NCBI GenBank assembly: GCA_016184005.1
Contig: JACPDL010000003.1
Coordinates: 62,001 to 126,000, forward strand
Reading direction: 5' to 3'
Origin: Candidatus Aenigmatarchaeota archaeon
Lineage (GTDB): Archaea > Aenigmatarchaeota > Aenigmatarchaeia > GW2011-AR5
DNA: 64,000 nucleotides
A program made the translations under genes and the position numbers. Position 1 is the first letter of the stretch. Each line of letters opens with the position of its first letter. Below, one piece after another: positions 24,743 to 33,664 of this stretch. A model generated the notes under the pieces. The model was not told the DNA's origin. It saw only the letters and a program-made list of their open reading frames with translations, and did no database searches.

Positions 24743-27700
24743 ATGGTTAAGAAGATTGAATTCATTTCTGTCTTTTTCATTGTATCGATTCTGCAAATTA
24801 GTTCTGTTTTCGGACAAATTTCTCCGTCTCCTATTGACTCTTTACAGCCAGGCCAATGGTATGAAGTTCCAAATTCTAAAATAAGAAGTGTTGTACCGAG
24901 TCCCATTCCTCCTGGTGATGGTCCAGCCGGGATTATAAGAGCTTGGAGCGGGGGCGCTTATGACACAAAAAGGGACCGCTTAATAGTCTGGGGCGGCGGC
25001 CATGGCGACTATGGTGGCAATGAACTCTATACTTTCGACATCAACACTTTAAAGTGGACCCGTATATGGGGACCTACAAATGTTTCACTGATTCCACCGG
25101 CATCTCCTCCTTCTGCTTGTTCGGAAACATATTCTGACGGAAACCCGCGTTCCAGGCATACTTATGGTGGGCTGCAATATCTTCCCAATATTGACAGGTT
25201 CTGGAATTCGGGAGGCTCATTATATTGCGGCAGCGGTGGTGCAAGCAGCGGGACGTGGACATTCAATTTTGATACATTAACTTGGGAACGAAAAGCGGAT
25301 TTTATCGGATACGCTGAGTTAGAGCATGTGAGTGCTTATGATCCTGTAACAGGTCGCGTTTTTTTTGTCAACACAGCTGCTCCTTTACACCAGTATGACC
25401 CTATAACAGACACATGGACAAAGTTAACCGACATGCCTATCGGAAATTACAAAAGTGGGACTATAGATCCTAAACGCAGGAAGTTTGTTATAGTAGGAGC
25501 CGGTGCAGTCTATGCTTATGACCTGCCACCAAAGACTGATTTTTCAAGAAAAACCTTGATTACAACAGGCGCTAATGAAATCATCAACGGAGCTCGCATT
25601 GGAATTGTATATGACCCCGTTACTGACAGAATTGTTGCCTGGAACGGAGGAGCAGACCTGTATTCCCTAAATCTTGACACTTTAGTCTGGACAAAAATTC
25701 CACCCGCTCCTTCAAATACAGTAATTCCTACAGCAGCAACCGCAACAGGCACTTATGGACGCTTCCAATATATTCCCTCAAAAAATGCATTTATAGTTGT
25801 AAATAGCATCGATGAAAATGTTTTCATTTACAGATTATCTTCAAATGCTTCTTCAACTACCACAGGTCAAATTGATATCCCCTCGAAAACATGGATCGCA
25901 TTAGATGCTCCATGGCCGTTTTCAAACAAAGGAATTCCTCCCACCAACAAGCATGTTTCCCCGGCTTATCATCCGCCTTCTGGCCGAATTTACTTTAATG
26001 GAGGAGACTATGCTGGCGGCGGTTCATATGACAATTCCTATAGGCAGGAAACTTGGTCGCTTTCAATTGCAGAAAGATTTGCAAATAAAACTGATCGAAC
26101 TGCAGGCTGGCGTCTAGAATATCCATATTGTGGGCCAACCGGGCAAATTCAGCCGAAACATCCGGATTATACTGGGTTTGTTTGGGACAGTAAGCGGGAA
26201 GTATTTTACATGGTGCCCGGGGTCATGGAATCTACAACTGGTACAAATTGCCCGGGTGAAACAACGGACAAAGTGACTAATCCGGGATTCATTAGTGGAA
26301 AAATGATGAGCTTTAATCCTGTAACAAAAACATGGCAAATAGTTGGGGACGCCGGGCCAGATTTCCAAGATACGTGGATGACTCCCTACGATCCTGTAAG
26401 TGATACTATTATTCGCTTTGGATTATCGCTTAAAGTCAACGTTTATGATGTCAAAACAGGAACTTGGACTGCCTTTGGAGGTGTACCAAATCATCTTTGG
26501 AAAGAATACTTGGCCATAGATGTCCCTGGAAGGGCAATTTATGGCGTTGCCGGTTTCAATGGAAAACTGTACAAATACAGCATTGATGCCAAGACTTTTG
26601 AAGATCTTGGTTCTGTCCCAGAAGGCGGCGTTGGACTTGATAATCAGGCTCATGTTGCATGGGATTCTCTAAACAAAATTCTCTATTATTACAGGCTTGG
26701 AATAAGCAATTTGTATGTTTACCATCCTGATACAAAAACGTGGGAGACTCTGCCTCTGCTCACTGACATACCAGGTGTTTCTGCCCGAGGACGACTTATG
26801 GTTTATGACCCTGGCCAGAATGTACTGTTGCTAATGGGGGGAGTTGATACAGACACAGACAAATACATATTCTTGTATCGTTATGCAAAAAGCGAATCTT
26901 CTGCTGTAGATAACACACCACCTTCTCAAGTAACTGGCTTGATTGCAGCCCCAGTTTCTTCTTCACAAATAGATTTGAATTGGAACCTTGCAACAGACAA
27001 TGTTGGAGTTGCTGGATACAGAATTTATCGCAACAATGTTCAGATTGCGACATCATCAATGAATTTCTATAATGATTTTGGTTTAACAGCTTCAACCGCT
27101 TATAATTATAAAATTGCTGCATACGATGCGGCTGGAAATATTGGTATCCCATCAACACAAGCAGGTGCTACAACTCTAGCCTCCGATACAACAGCGCCAA
27201 TAATTAATAACATCGCAATCCCTTCAATTACCTCAACTTCTGCAGTCGTGACTTGGAACACAAATGAAATGTCAACCCATCAAGTGGAATACGGATTAAC
27301 AGACAGTTATGGCTCACAAACCGCTGAAAATACTGTTTTGATGGCAAGTCATTCTCAAAGTTTAGCTAGTTTGTTACCAAATACTTTATATCATTTTAGA
27401 GTTAAGTCAAAAGATGCTTCTGGAAATCTAGCACCTTCTTCTGATAACACATTCAAGACATTGCCTGCTTCAAGTGCACTAATAATTAATGGTACAGAAA
27501 ATACTATTGTACTTCAAGACGGATTAAATGGATACAGCGGGACAAAAGACACATATATTTACAGCTGGAATAGCGTTGGAAACTATGGTTCGTCAATTGA
27601 GTTGCAATCGAGTTCGGTTGAAAAATTCAATGTTCTGGTCGGATTCGAAATATATCAATCCGAAAGCGGGCCAGTTCCAAACAACGCAACAATCAAATCT

Positions 27701-28261
27701 GCAACATTATCGTTGTATAAATTCACAAATTATGATTTTTCAGCCAATGCCAAAAGGCTTTTGAAGGCTTGGAAAGAAAATGAGGCTACATGGAATAATG
27801 CAAACTCTTTGACAAAATGGTCTACTCCGGGTGCAGATGGAACTAGCGATATCTTAGTGTCAGAAAATTCTAATGGGCGGATTGGATGGAATCCTGACTG
27901 GATTAATTTTGATGTAACAAAAAATGTGCAAGATTTTTCTTCAACTGCAAATAATGGTTGGAACATTATCAGCTTAAGCGACCAAAATACGAGAAAATTC
28001 TTTAGCAAAGAGTATTCAGACCCAGCTTTAAGGCCAAAATTAACCATTATTTATGTCGAACCGCAGACTACAAATATATCAATCAAGAGTGATGTTAATA
28101 ATGATGGAGGTGTTGACTTATTGGATTTATTAATAGTTGCCAAAGATCTGGGAAAAACAACCGGCTTTGATCCAAAAGTTGACATTGCAGCGCCTTTTGG
28201 CGCTATTGATATTTTTGACGTGGTGAGGGTTGTCATGGATTTGGGCAAAATAAGTAAATAA
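24743..28261 (+). CDS. Large secreted protein with kelch-like, two fibronectin III, DNRLRE and dockerin domains
   Basis: A 1172-residue exoprotein. A signal peptide starts at ATG 24743 (MVKKIEFISVFFIVSILQI). Residues 25-720 contain kelch/galactose-oxidase-like repeats (YDPVTGRVFFVN, NLDTLVWTKIP, YDVKTGTWTAF). Two FN3 domains follow (about 725-815 and 820-910), then a DNRLRE domain (KDTYIYSWNSVGNYG, ATLSLYKF, NFDVTKNVQDF) and a C-terminal dockerin. The first dockerin loop is DVNNDGGVDLLDLL, the second (DIAAPFGAIDIFD) is degenerate. No membrane anchor is present; the dockerin may tie it to the cohesin surface protein. It is AT-richer than its neighbours. Confidence 0.82.
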   Translation: MVKKIEFISVFFIVSILQISSVFGQISPSPIDSLQPGQWYEVPNSKIRSVVPSPIPPGDGPAGIIRAWSGGAYDTKRDRLIVWGGGHGDYGGNELYTFDINTLKWTRIWGPTNVSLIPPASPPSACSETYSDGNPRSRHTYGGLQYLPNIDRFWNSGGSLYCGSGGASSGTWTFNFDTLTWERKADFIGYAELEHVSAYDPVTGRVFFVNTAAPLHQYDPITDTWTKLTDMPIGNYKSGTIDPKRRKFVIVGAGAVYAYDLPPKTDFSRKTLITTGANEIINGARIGIVYDPVTDRIVAWNGGADLYSLNLDTLVWTKIPPAPSNTVIPTAATATGTYGRFQYIPSKNAFIVVNSIDENVFIYRLSSNASSTTTGQIDIPSKTWIALDAPWPFSNKGIPPTNKHVSPAYHPPSGRIYFNGGDYAGGGSYDNSYRQETWSLSIAERFANKTDRTAGWRLEYPYCGPTGQIQPKHPDYTGFVWDSKREVFYMVPGVMESTTGTNCPGETTDKVTNPGFISGKMMSFNPVTKTWQIVGDAGPDFQDTWMTPYDPVSDTIIRFGLSLKVNVYDVKTGTWTAFGGVPNHLWKEYLAIDVPGRAIYGVAGFNGKLYKYSIDAKTFEDLGSVPEGGVGLDNQAHVAWDSLNKILYYYRLGISNLYVYHPDTKTWETLPLLTDIPGVSARGRLMVYDPGQNVLLLMGGVDTDTDKYIFLYRYAKSESSAVDNTPPSQVTGLIAAPVSSSQIDLNWNLATDNVGVAGYRIYRNNVQIATSSMNFYNDFGLTASTAYNYKIAAYDAAGNIGIPSTQAGATTLASDTTAPIINNIAIPSITSTSAVVTWNTNEMSTHQVEYGLTDSYGSQTAENTVLMASHSQSLASLLPNTLYHFRVKSKDASGNLAPSSDNTFKTLPASSALIINGTENTIVLQDGLNGYSGTKDTYIYSWNSVGNYGSSIELQSSSVEKFNVLVGFEIYQSESGPVPNNATIKSATLSLYKFTNYDFSANAKRLLKAWKENEATWNNANSLTKWSTPGADGTSDILVSENSNGRIGWNPDWINFDVTKNVQDFSSTANNGWNIISLSDQNTRKFFSKEYSDPALRPKLTIIYVEPQTTNISIKSDVNNDGGVDLLDLLIVAKDLGKTTGFDPKVDIAAPFGAIDIFDVVRVVMDLGKISK

Positions 28262-28284
28262 AAAATTCTGTGATTATTTCTATA

Positions 28285-28926
28285 TCAGAGCCTCTTCGTC
28301 ACGCCCTGCTTCGGGCATAATTTGTTCAGGATGCACTTGGAACAGGAGGGTACAGGTGCTCTGCACACAGCCCTTCCATGATCTTTCAGCAGATGTGGAA
28401 GCTTCTTCCACTGGCTCTTGGGAAACAAATTCATGAGGTCCTTTTCTATCTTGTCCGGATTCTTGTTTTTCGTCCAGCCTAAACGCCAGGATAAACGAAT
28501 TACATGAGTGTCGCAGGGTATGCCCACAACTTTATCAAAAGCGTTGATCAGTATGGCATTTGCCGTCTTCCTGCCAATCCCCGGAAGCTCCTCAAGCTCT
28601 TCCATCGTCTGGGGAACTTTGCCATTATGCCTTTCGGCAATTATATTGCAGCTCGCCTTGATGTTCCTGGCCTTATTGCCTGCAAACGAGATCTTGCTTA
28701 CGCAGCTTGTCAGCCCTTCTAGATCGGCGCTGGCATAATCCTTGGCTGTCCTGTACTTTTTGAATAAAGCCGGCGTGGCTGCGTTTACTACATCGTCCCT
28801 CACCTGAGCAGAAAGCATGGCTGCTACAAGAAGCTCAAGCGGACTGGAGAAATTAAGATAGTATTTTGCCTTAGGATATTCTTTTTGCAGGAGCTTTACA
28901 ACTTGCAGTGCCTTTGAGCTATCCAT
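28285..28926 (-). CDS. nth: Endonuclease III, DNA glycosylase/AP lyase
   Basis: A base-excision repair enzyme for oxidised pyrimidines. The helix-hairpin-helix is LPGIGRKTANAIL near residue 115 with the catalytic Lys, the catalytic Asp lies in GIPCDTHVIRLSWRLGW, and four Cys for a 4Fe-4S cluster close the protein (CRAPVPSCSKCILNKLC). Length 213 is normal. It diverges from the NAD(P)HX dehydratase gene 51 bases away. Confidence 0.93.
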   Translation of the reverse strand: MDSSKALQVVKLLQKEYPKAKYYLNFSSPLELLVAAMLSAQVRDDVVNAATPALFKKYRTAKDYASADLEGLTSCVSKISFAGNKARNIKASCNIIAERHNGKVPQTMEELEELPGIGRKTANAILINAFDKVVGIPCDTHVIRLSWRLGWTKNKNPDKIEKDLMNLFPKSQWKKLPHLLKDHGRAVCRAPVPSCSKCILNKLCPKQGVTKRL

Positions 28927-28977
28927 AGATTTAATTCTGCTGATAAAAGCATTTAAGCCGCCGCAAGAAATCTTATT

Positions 28978-29814
28978 ATGCTAGTAAGCAGCGCGATCGT
29001 CAGGAATGTATACAAGAAAAGAGAAGCCTGGTCGCACAAGGGACAATTCGGCAGGCTTCTTGTTGTTGGCGGATCTAGACTGTACAGCGGTTCGCCGGCT
29101 TTCAACGCCATGGCTGCCTATCGCGCAGGCTGTGATTTAGTTACTATAGCCGCGCCTGAAAGGGCTGCAAACATAGCTGCTTCTTTCGAGCCGGATATCA
29201 TAGCTTATCCATTGAAAGGCAATTATATCGAAAAGAAGCACGTAAAGGAAATAAGAAAAGTCATGAAAACAAGCTCTGCCATGGTCATTGGCGGGGGGAT
29301 TTCAAAAGAAAAGAAAACGCTTAGTGCCGTGGCTGCTATTCTAAAAGATAGTAAGATTCCTACAGTTGTTGATGCAGACGGCCTTTATGCGGTAAAGAAA
29401 AAATTAGGCCGGAAATTCTTGCTCACGCCGCACTCGCACGAATTCTTTGTTCTAGGCGGCGGGAAACCAAGCAGATTCGTGAATGAGCGCCTAGGCAAAA
29501 CAAAAACATTGGCGGCAAGACTTGGATGTACAGTGCTCCTCAAAGGGCACATAGACACGATATCTGACGGCACGCAGGTCGCTACGAGCGCAACAGGCAA
29601 CCCTTACATGACAAAAGGCGGCATGGGCGACACGCTGGCAGGCATATGCGGGGCATTGCTTGCGCGCGGTGCAAGCACATTCGATGCCGCATGCTGCGCT
29701 GCTTACATAAACGGACTTGCAGGCGACATTGCATCAAAAACTTTCCACGAGGGGCTTACAGCCTCAGACATGCTCTGGTCAATACCCAAGGCAATAGAGC
29801 AGGCGAAGAAATAG
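28978..29814 (+). CDS. nnrD: ADP-dependent NAD(P)H-hydrate dehydratase
   Basis: Repairs hydrated NAD(P)H. It has the ribokinase-like fold of the CARKD/YjeF-C family: GRLLVVGGSRLYSGSPAFNAMAA, MVIGGGIS, VVDADGLYAV, LTPHSHEF and the nucleotide motif TGNPYMTKGGMGDTLAGI. Length 278 matches the stand-alone dehydratase domain; the epimerase domain often fused in bacteria is absent here. Confidence 0.92.
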   Translation: MLVSSAIVRNVYKKREAWSHKGQFGRLLVVGGSRLYSGSPAFNAMAAYRAGCDLVTIAAPERAANIAASFEPDIIAYPLKGNYIEKKHVKEIRKVMKTSSAMVIGGGISKEKKTLSAVAAILKDSKIPTVVDADGLYAVKKKLGRKFLLTPHSHEFFVLGGGKPSRFVNERLGKTKTLAARLGCTVLLKGHIDTISDGTQVATSATGNPYMTKGGMGDTLAGICGALLARGASTFDAACCAAYINGLAGDIASKTFHEGLTASDMLWSIPKAIEQAKK

Positions 29815-29899
29815 AATATTAACCAATCTAGACTATGGACCCTGTAGAAAGAAATATCTGGATTACAAACTTAAAAGGCTTAGAAATATAGTTTTGATT

Positions 29900-30421
29900 A
29901 TGGTTTTGAAAATATGCCTACTTGGCTCTATTCCTAAAGGTGATGAAATACGAAAATTTTGGAAAGACTGGAAAATAAATTATAAGAACTCTTTGTCCAA
30001 GATAGACGGAATCGAGTTTGTTGATGGAGATGCTTGGAAAGAGGAAGAAAAGTCATTTTTAGTTTTTGGGCATGATTCTTATTTGATAAAAAGTTCAGAT
30101 ATAATAATCGTAAATGCGGAAGCTAAATTAGGTGCTGGAACTTCACAGGAAATGATTATCGCCAAATATTTTTCTAAGCCTGTCATAACAGTGCTACCCA
30201 AAGATACGCATCATAGAAAGTCAAATGTTGTATTTAATTCTACCAACGTACCTGACTGGATTCACCCCTTTATCTCGGCAATGTCAGATATCGTTGTAGA
30301 ATCTGTTGACGAAGCGTGCCAATGGGTGCAAGAGTATAAAGAAAATCCTAAATCGAAAACCATAAAGAATATTTCTGTTATTGACCAAGCGATTAATTCT
30401 TATCTTGATTATATTCGATAA
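29900..30421 (+). CDS. Nucleoside 2-deoxyribosyltransferase-like protein
   Basis: A 173-residue protein of the nucleoside 2-deoxyribosyltransferase/TIR-like fold. The start MVLKICLLGSIPKGDEI, SSDIIIVNAEAKLGAGTSQEM and KPVITVLPK match the nucleotide-sugar binding pattern, with the usual catalytic Glu in SQEM. The exact reaction is not set. The gene is more AT-rich than the dehydratase gene before it. ATG 29900 follows a TTAGAAATATAG box at a leaderless distance. Confidence 0.7.
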   Translation: MVLKICLLGSIPKGDEIRKFWKDWKINYKNSLSKIDGIEFVDGDAWKEEEKSFLVFGHDSYLIKSSDIIIVNAEAKLGAGTSQEMIIAKYFSKPVITVLPKDTHHRKSNVVFNSTNVPDWIHPFISAMSDIVVESVDEACQWVQEYKENPKSKTIKNISVIDQAINSYLDYIR

Positions 30422-30491
30422 ACTGCCAACCAACCACTCACAGCCTGCATTCGTCCTGCGCAGAACCAAGCCAGCAACCAAGCACGGCTAC

Positions 30492-30863
30492 TCATTTTTT
30501 CTTGTAACCAAATACTTTGTCGTATGTTTCGTGGTCAAGAAAATCAAGAACGAAGTTTGTAATTTCTATCTCTGTCGTGCGAAGCGTATAGATCATTCTC
30601 CAATAGCCTGATAGGTCTATTTTCCATAAATTATTGACATCATATTTGTCTTTGTATAACTTGGGGACAAGACTTTTAGCAATATGAATTCCAGCCTGAG
30701 GGTTGATTTTCAAAAGCTCTTTCTTCTGATTTATTGATTTCAGTAGCTGCTGGTGAAACGAGTTTGTAACCCCCTTCTTTATCTCATCACCTACCACCCT
30801 GTTGAGCTCTTCATATTGCTTGTTGGCTTCTTCGCTAAAAAGTACCTTGACTGATCTAGCCAT
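30492..30863 (-). CDS. RelE/ParE-superfamily toxin-like protein
   Basis: A 123-residue protein with the RelE fold pattern: a helical N-terminus, LLKINPQAGIHIAKSLVPK, LWKIDLSGYWRMIYTLR (strand with conserved Arg and Tyr) and the end VLDFLDHETYDKVFGYKKK, where DHxxYDK.FGYKK is typical of archaeal RelE-like mRNA interferases. Its start overlaps the stop of the winged-helix gene by one base, the usual coupling of a toxin-antitoxin pair. Confidence 0.8.
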   Translation of the reverse strand: MARSVKVLFSEEANKQYEELNRVVGDEIKKGVTNSFHQQLLKSINQKKELLKINPQAGIHIAKSLVPKLYKDKYDVNNLWKIDLSGYWRMIYTLRTTEIEITNFVLDFLDHETYDKVFGYKKK

Positions 30864-31135
30864 CAGACTTCAACGCCTTTCTCCATGGCTTTCTGTAGTT
30901 TAGGGCTTGGGTTGTATGTCCATAGAATTCCTTTTTCACCTGCTAGTATCAAGCCGCGGTTTTCCATGTATCTCAAAATAAGGTTGAGCGTCTGGTGCAT
31001 TATTTTAGTCGGCAGCCTCCTTTTTATCTCCTCTTTTGATAGTGGTTCATCAGCTTCTTTGAGAACTTTCTCTACTTCCAACATCGTGCTTAGGTTAGGG
31101 TAATGAATTATTTTTTGCTTTAGCATAACAATCAT
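30863..31135 (-). CDS. Winged-helix antitoxin-like protein
   Basis: A 90-residue winged-helix protein (MLEVEKVLKEADEPLSKEEIKRRLP, then TLNLILRYMENRGLILAGEKGILWTYN) encoded directly upstream of the RelE-like toxin. It likely acts as antitoxin and autorepressor; known archaeal RelE partners are often RHH or AbrB proteins, so the winged helix is unusual. An AT-rich stretch with several TATA-like boxes (31136-31180) holds the promoter. Confidence 0.65.
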   Translation of the reverse strand: MIVMLKQKIIHYPNLSTMLEVEKVLKEADEPLSKEEIKRRLPTKIMHQTLNLILRYMENRGLILAGEKGILWTYNPSPKLQKAMEKGVEV

Positions 31136-31272
31136 TTCTATATAAGTTTATACATATATAAAATTATATAAACATTTAAAGCTTTGCATGCCCACATCAC
31201 AACCGCCCATAGCCTACGATTAGGCTGTGCAGAACCAAACAAAAGCCAAACAAAGCTGCGAGCCCTTCATTA

Positions 31273-31394
31273 TTATCCGCAACATTGCTTAAAACTGCTG
31301 TCTTTAGACAGCAGATATTACATAAACAATGTTGGGATGACATGCTCTCAGAAACTCACGACTTTAGTCGTGGGAGTATTAAGAGCATATCATT
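31273..31394 (+). repeat. Two-domain structured repeat, copy A
   Basis: Domain 1: stem CAACATTG...CAATGTTG around the hairpin CTGCTGT-CTTTAG-ACAGCAG. Domain 2: stem TGCTCT...AGAGCA around CTCACGA-CTTTAG-TCGTGGG. The 3' end overlaps the last codons of the convergent ornithine carbamoyltransferase gene. The ORF 31184-31456 is only a readthrough of this repeat. Confidence 0.8.
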
Positions 31395-32307
31395 TCTTCA
31401 TCAGCCACAGCATCAGAGCTTTCTGCGCGTGCAGGCGGTTTTCCGCCTGGTCATAAACTATGCTCGCCTTGCTGTCGATGACGCCATCCGTCACTTCAGC
31501 GCCGCGCTTTGCAGGAAGGCAGTGCATGAACAGAGCCTTCGGCGCGTGTTTCATCAATTGCCTGTTGACCTGATATGGCATGAGGATTTTGCGCCTGGAT
31601 TTTTCCTGGTTATGCGGAACATGATAGCTCATCCAGCTGTCTGTGTAAATAATGTCGGCTCCAGAAACAGCTTCGCTGGCGCTCGCAGTGACGTGAACCT
31701 TGCTTCCATGTGTTTTTGCAAATTCTTTCGCCTTGGCCAGAACCTTTGAGTCAGGCATCATTTGCTTCGGGCAGCCAACGCTTACGTCCACCCCAGATTT
31801 AGAGCAGCCATAAAGCAGCGAGTGAGTAGTGTTGTTTAAGCCATCGCCGACGTAAGCAAGCTTCAAGCCTTTCAGTTTTCCTTTCTTTTCATACATTGTC
31901 ATGAGATCTGCAAGAACTTGGCACGGGTGTTCGAGGTTGGTCATTCCATTTATAACAGGGATTTTGGAGTTCTTTGTAATTTCAACAAGGGTTTCATGAT
32001 TGTAAATCCTTGCCATCATGAGATCAACATATCTTGAAATGACATGTGCAAAATCCTTCGGCGCTTCCTTCTTGCCTATTGTCGATTCGCTTAAGTGATA
32101 GGTTATTGCATGGCCACCAAGCTGCAGCATTCCTGCCTCGAAAGAAATTCTTGTTCTCAGCGAGGGCTCATCGAAAAGCAGAATCAGCGTCTTGCCCCTG
32201 AGTTTATTCGAGAATTTTGAATGACCTTTCTTTATTGCAATCCCCTTGTTTATGAGCATATGCATTTCTTTGCTGCTAAGGTTTGCTAAAGACAGGAAAT
32301 GCTTCAT
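31390..32307 (-). CDS. argF: Ornithine carbamoyltransferase
   Basis: Transfers a carbamoyl group between carbamoyl phosphate and ornithine/citrulline. Motifs: carbamoyl phosphate loop [14 protein letters not shown] (an SLRTR variant of STRTR), [13 protein letters not shown], and [11 protein letters not shown] with the catalytic Cys. Length 305 is standard. Its ATG overlaps the stop of the COG2403 gene by four bases, and carbamate kinase lies two genes upstream, which favours the catabolic direction making carbamoyl phosphate for ATP. Arginine deiminase is not in this window. Confidence 0.92.
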   Translation of the reverse strand: MKHFLSLANLSSKEMHMLINKGIAIKKGHSKFSNKLRGKTLILLFDEPSLRTRISFEAGMLQLGGHAITYHLSESTIGKKEAPKDFAHVISRYVDLMMARIYNHETLVEITKNSKIPVINGMTNLEHPCQVLADLMTMYEKKGKLKGLKLAYVGDGLNNTTHSLLYGCSKSGVDVSVGCPKQMMPDSKVLAKAKEFAKTHGSKVHVTASASEAVSGADIIYTDSWMSYHVPHNQEKSRRKILMPYQVNRQLMKHAPKALFMHCLPAKRGAEVTDGVIDSKASIVYDQAENRLHAQKALMLWLMKK

Positions 32308-33662
32308 TTCGATCTTCTCAGGAATCTTTTTTCAAAGCCGTTTATTATTGACAGGAGATTCGGCCTGCCTATTTCCTCGACTTCATACTCGACTTCGGCA
32401 ACAGGCTTGTTTAATTTAAGCAGCTTCGATATGTCTACAGGCGTGCCATCAATAATCGCATCGCATTTTGCCCTGTTCAGCGTCATTTCAAGCTCCTTCA
32501 TTTGTTTCCTGCTGTAGCCCATTGCTGGCAATATGTTATTCAAGTGCGGATACGTCTTGTAAACATTCTTCATGCTGCCTACGGCGTATTTACTGGCGTC
32601 TATTATCTTTGCTTTGAATAACCTTGCCGCCACAGTGCCCGCACCAAAGCTCATCCCGCCGTGCGTTACAGTAGGCCCGTCTTCCACGACTGCAACCCTC
32701 TTGCCTTTAATGAGATCCGCTCGGTTTATCATTATTCTGGACATTGCTCTTATGACAGCAGCTTTGGGATTATACAGCCTGATGTTTTTCTGTACAGTCT
32801 CTATCTGCTCCTTTGTGGCAGTATTCATCTTGTTAATCAACACGACGTCTGAAGACCTTAGGTTGACCTCTCCGGGATGATAGCTGATTTCATGCCCTGC
32901 CCTCAGAGGGTCTACTACAACTATTTGCAGGTCTGGCCTGATAAATGGAAAGTCATTGTTGCCTCCATCGAATATGATAACATCCGCTTCTTTCTCGGCT
33001 TGTCGCACTATCTTTTCATAATCCACCCCCGCATAAACAACAATCCCGCGCTTTATCAGCGGCTCGTATTCCTCACGCTCTTCTATTGTGCATCCATGCT
33101 TCCCCAGGTCTTCATAGGTCTCGAATCTCTGCACTTCCTGCTTTTCCAAGTCTCCGTATGGCATGGGGTGCCTTATGACAACAACATGATAATCCTCTTC
33201 TTTCAGTATTGACGCTATCTTCCTGGTTGTCGGCGATTTGCCAGCCCCTGTGCGCACAGCGCATACGGCTATCACGGGTTTCAAAGATTTCAGTGTTGTT
33301 TCTTCCGGGCCGAGCAATACAAAGCTGGCGCCGTTTGCCAGAACAGCAGAAGCCTTGTGCATGACATCTATGTGGGCAAGGTCGCTGTAAGAAAGATAGA
33401 CAGTCTTGACGCTGAATTTCTTTATCAGCTGCGGCAGGTGCTTTTCATCATAAATAAGTATTCCTTTTGGATATAGTCTGCCCGCGAGCTTTGCAGGATA
33501 TTTCCTTCCAGCTATGTCAGGTATCTGTGCCGCAGTAAAGGCAACGACCCTGTAAAACTTCTTCTTGCGGAAGTACATGTTGAAATTGTGGAAATCGTGG
33601 ATCGTTAATAACGATCAATCACGTCCAGCAGCTCCCATGATTATTACATTTTTTCTTTTCAT
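32304..33662 (-). CDS. COG2403 GTPase (annotated elsewhere as cyclic 2,3-diphosphoglycerate synthase-like), split by a predicted 24-nt intron
   Basis: The spliced product would be 444 residues. The track sees only the part from ATG 33578. Upstream, ATG 33660-33662 preceded by GGAGGTTAG encodes MKRKNVIIMGAAGRD and then meets TGA. Removing 33594-33617 joins it to FHNFNMYFRKKKFYRVVAF, giving the conserved family N-terminus (IIMGAAGRDFHNFN) intact. A P-loop (AVRTGAGKSPTTRKIA) follows near residue 130 and INRADLIKGKR near 300. Expression: join of 33662-33618 and 33593-32304 on the minus strand. The gene lies between carbamate kinase and OTC; family function is unproven, and the neighbours suggest carbamoyl phosphate metabolism. 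Confidence 0.85.
33594..33617 (-). other. Predicted 24-nt archaeal mRNA intron with strict bulge-helix-bulge
   Basis: In RNA order: outer helix UGGA, then helix strand CGUG, 3-nt bulge AUU, inner stem GAUCG(U)...(A)CGAUC, then CACG pairing with CGUG, a second 3-nt bulge AUU, and UCCA pairing with UGGA. Cutting after the second base of each bulge, the standard position of the archaeal splicing endonuclease, removes 24 nt including the in-frame UGA and joins GAU to UUC. Seen directly: all pairings. Inferred: actual splicing. Confidence 0.82.
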
Positions 33663-33664
33663 AT

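Noticed and set aside
31184-31456. ORF on the plus strand over the structured repeat
   Set aside because: It reads through the repeat and into the antisense of OTC; the matching peptide from copy D (57621-57869) follows only from repeat identity.
33594-33617. The 24-nt insert as a sequencing error or as UGA recoded to an amino acid
   Set aside because: The insert is exactly in frame, fits a strict BHB with all pairings, and its removal restores a conserved block. Other genes here (carbamate kinase, OTC) use TGA as a normal stop, so general recoding is unlikely.
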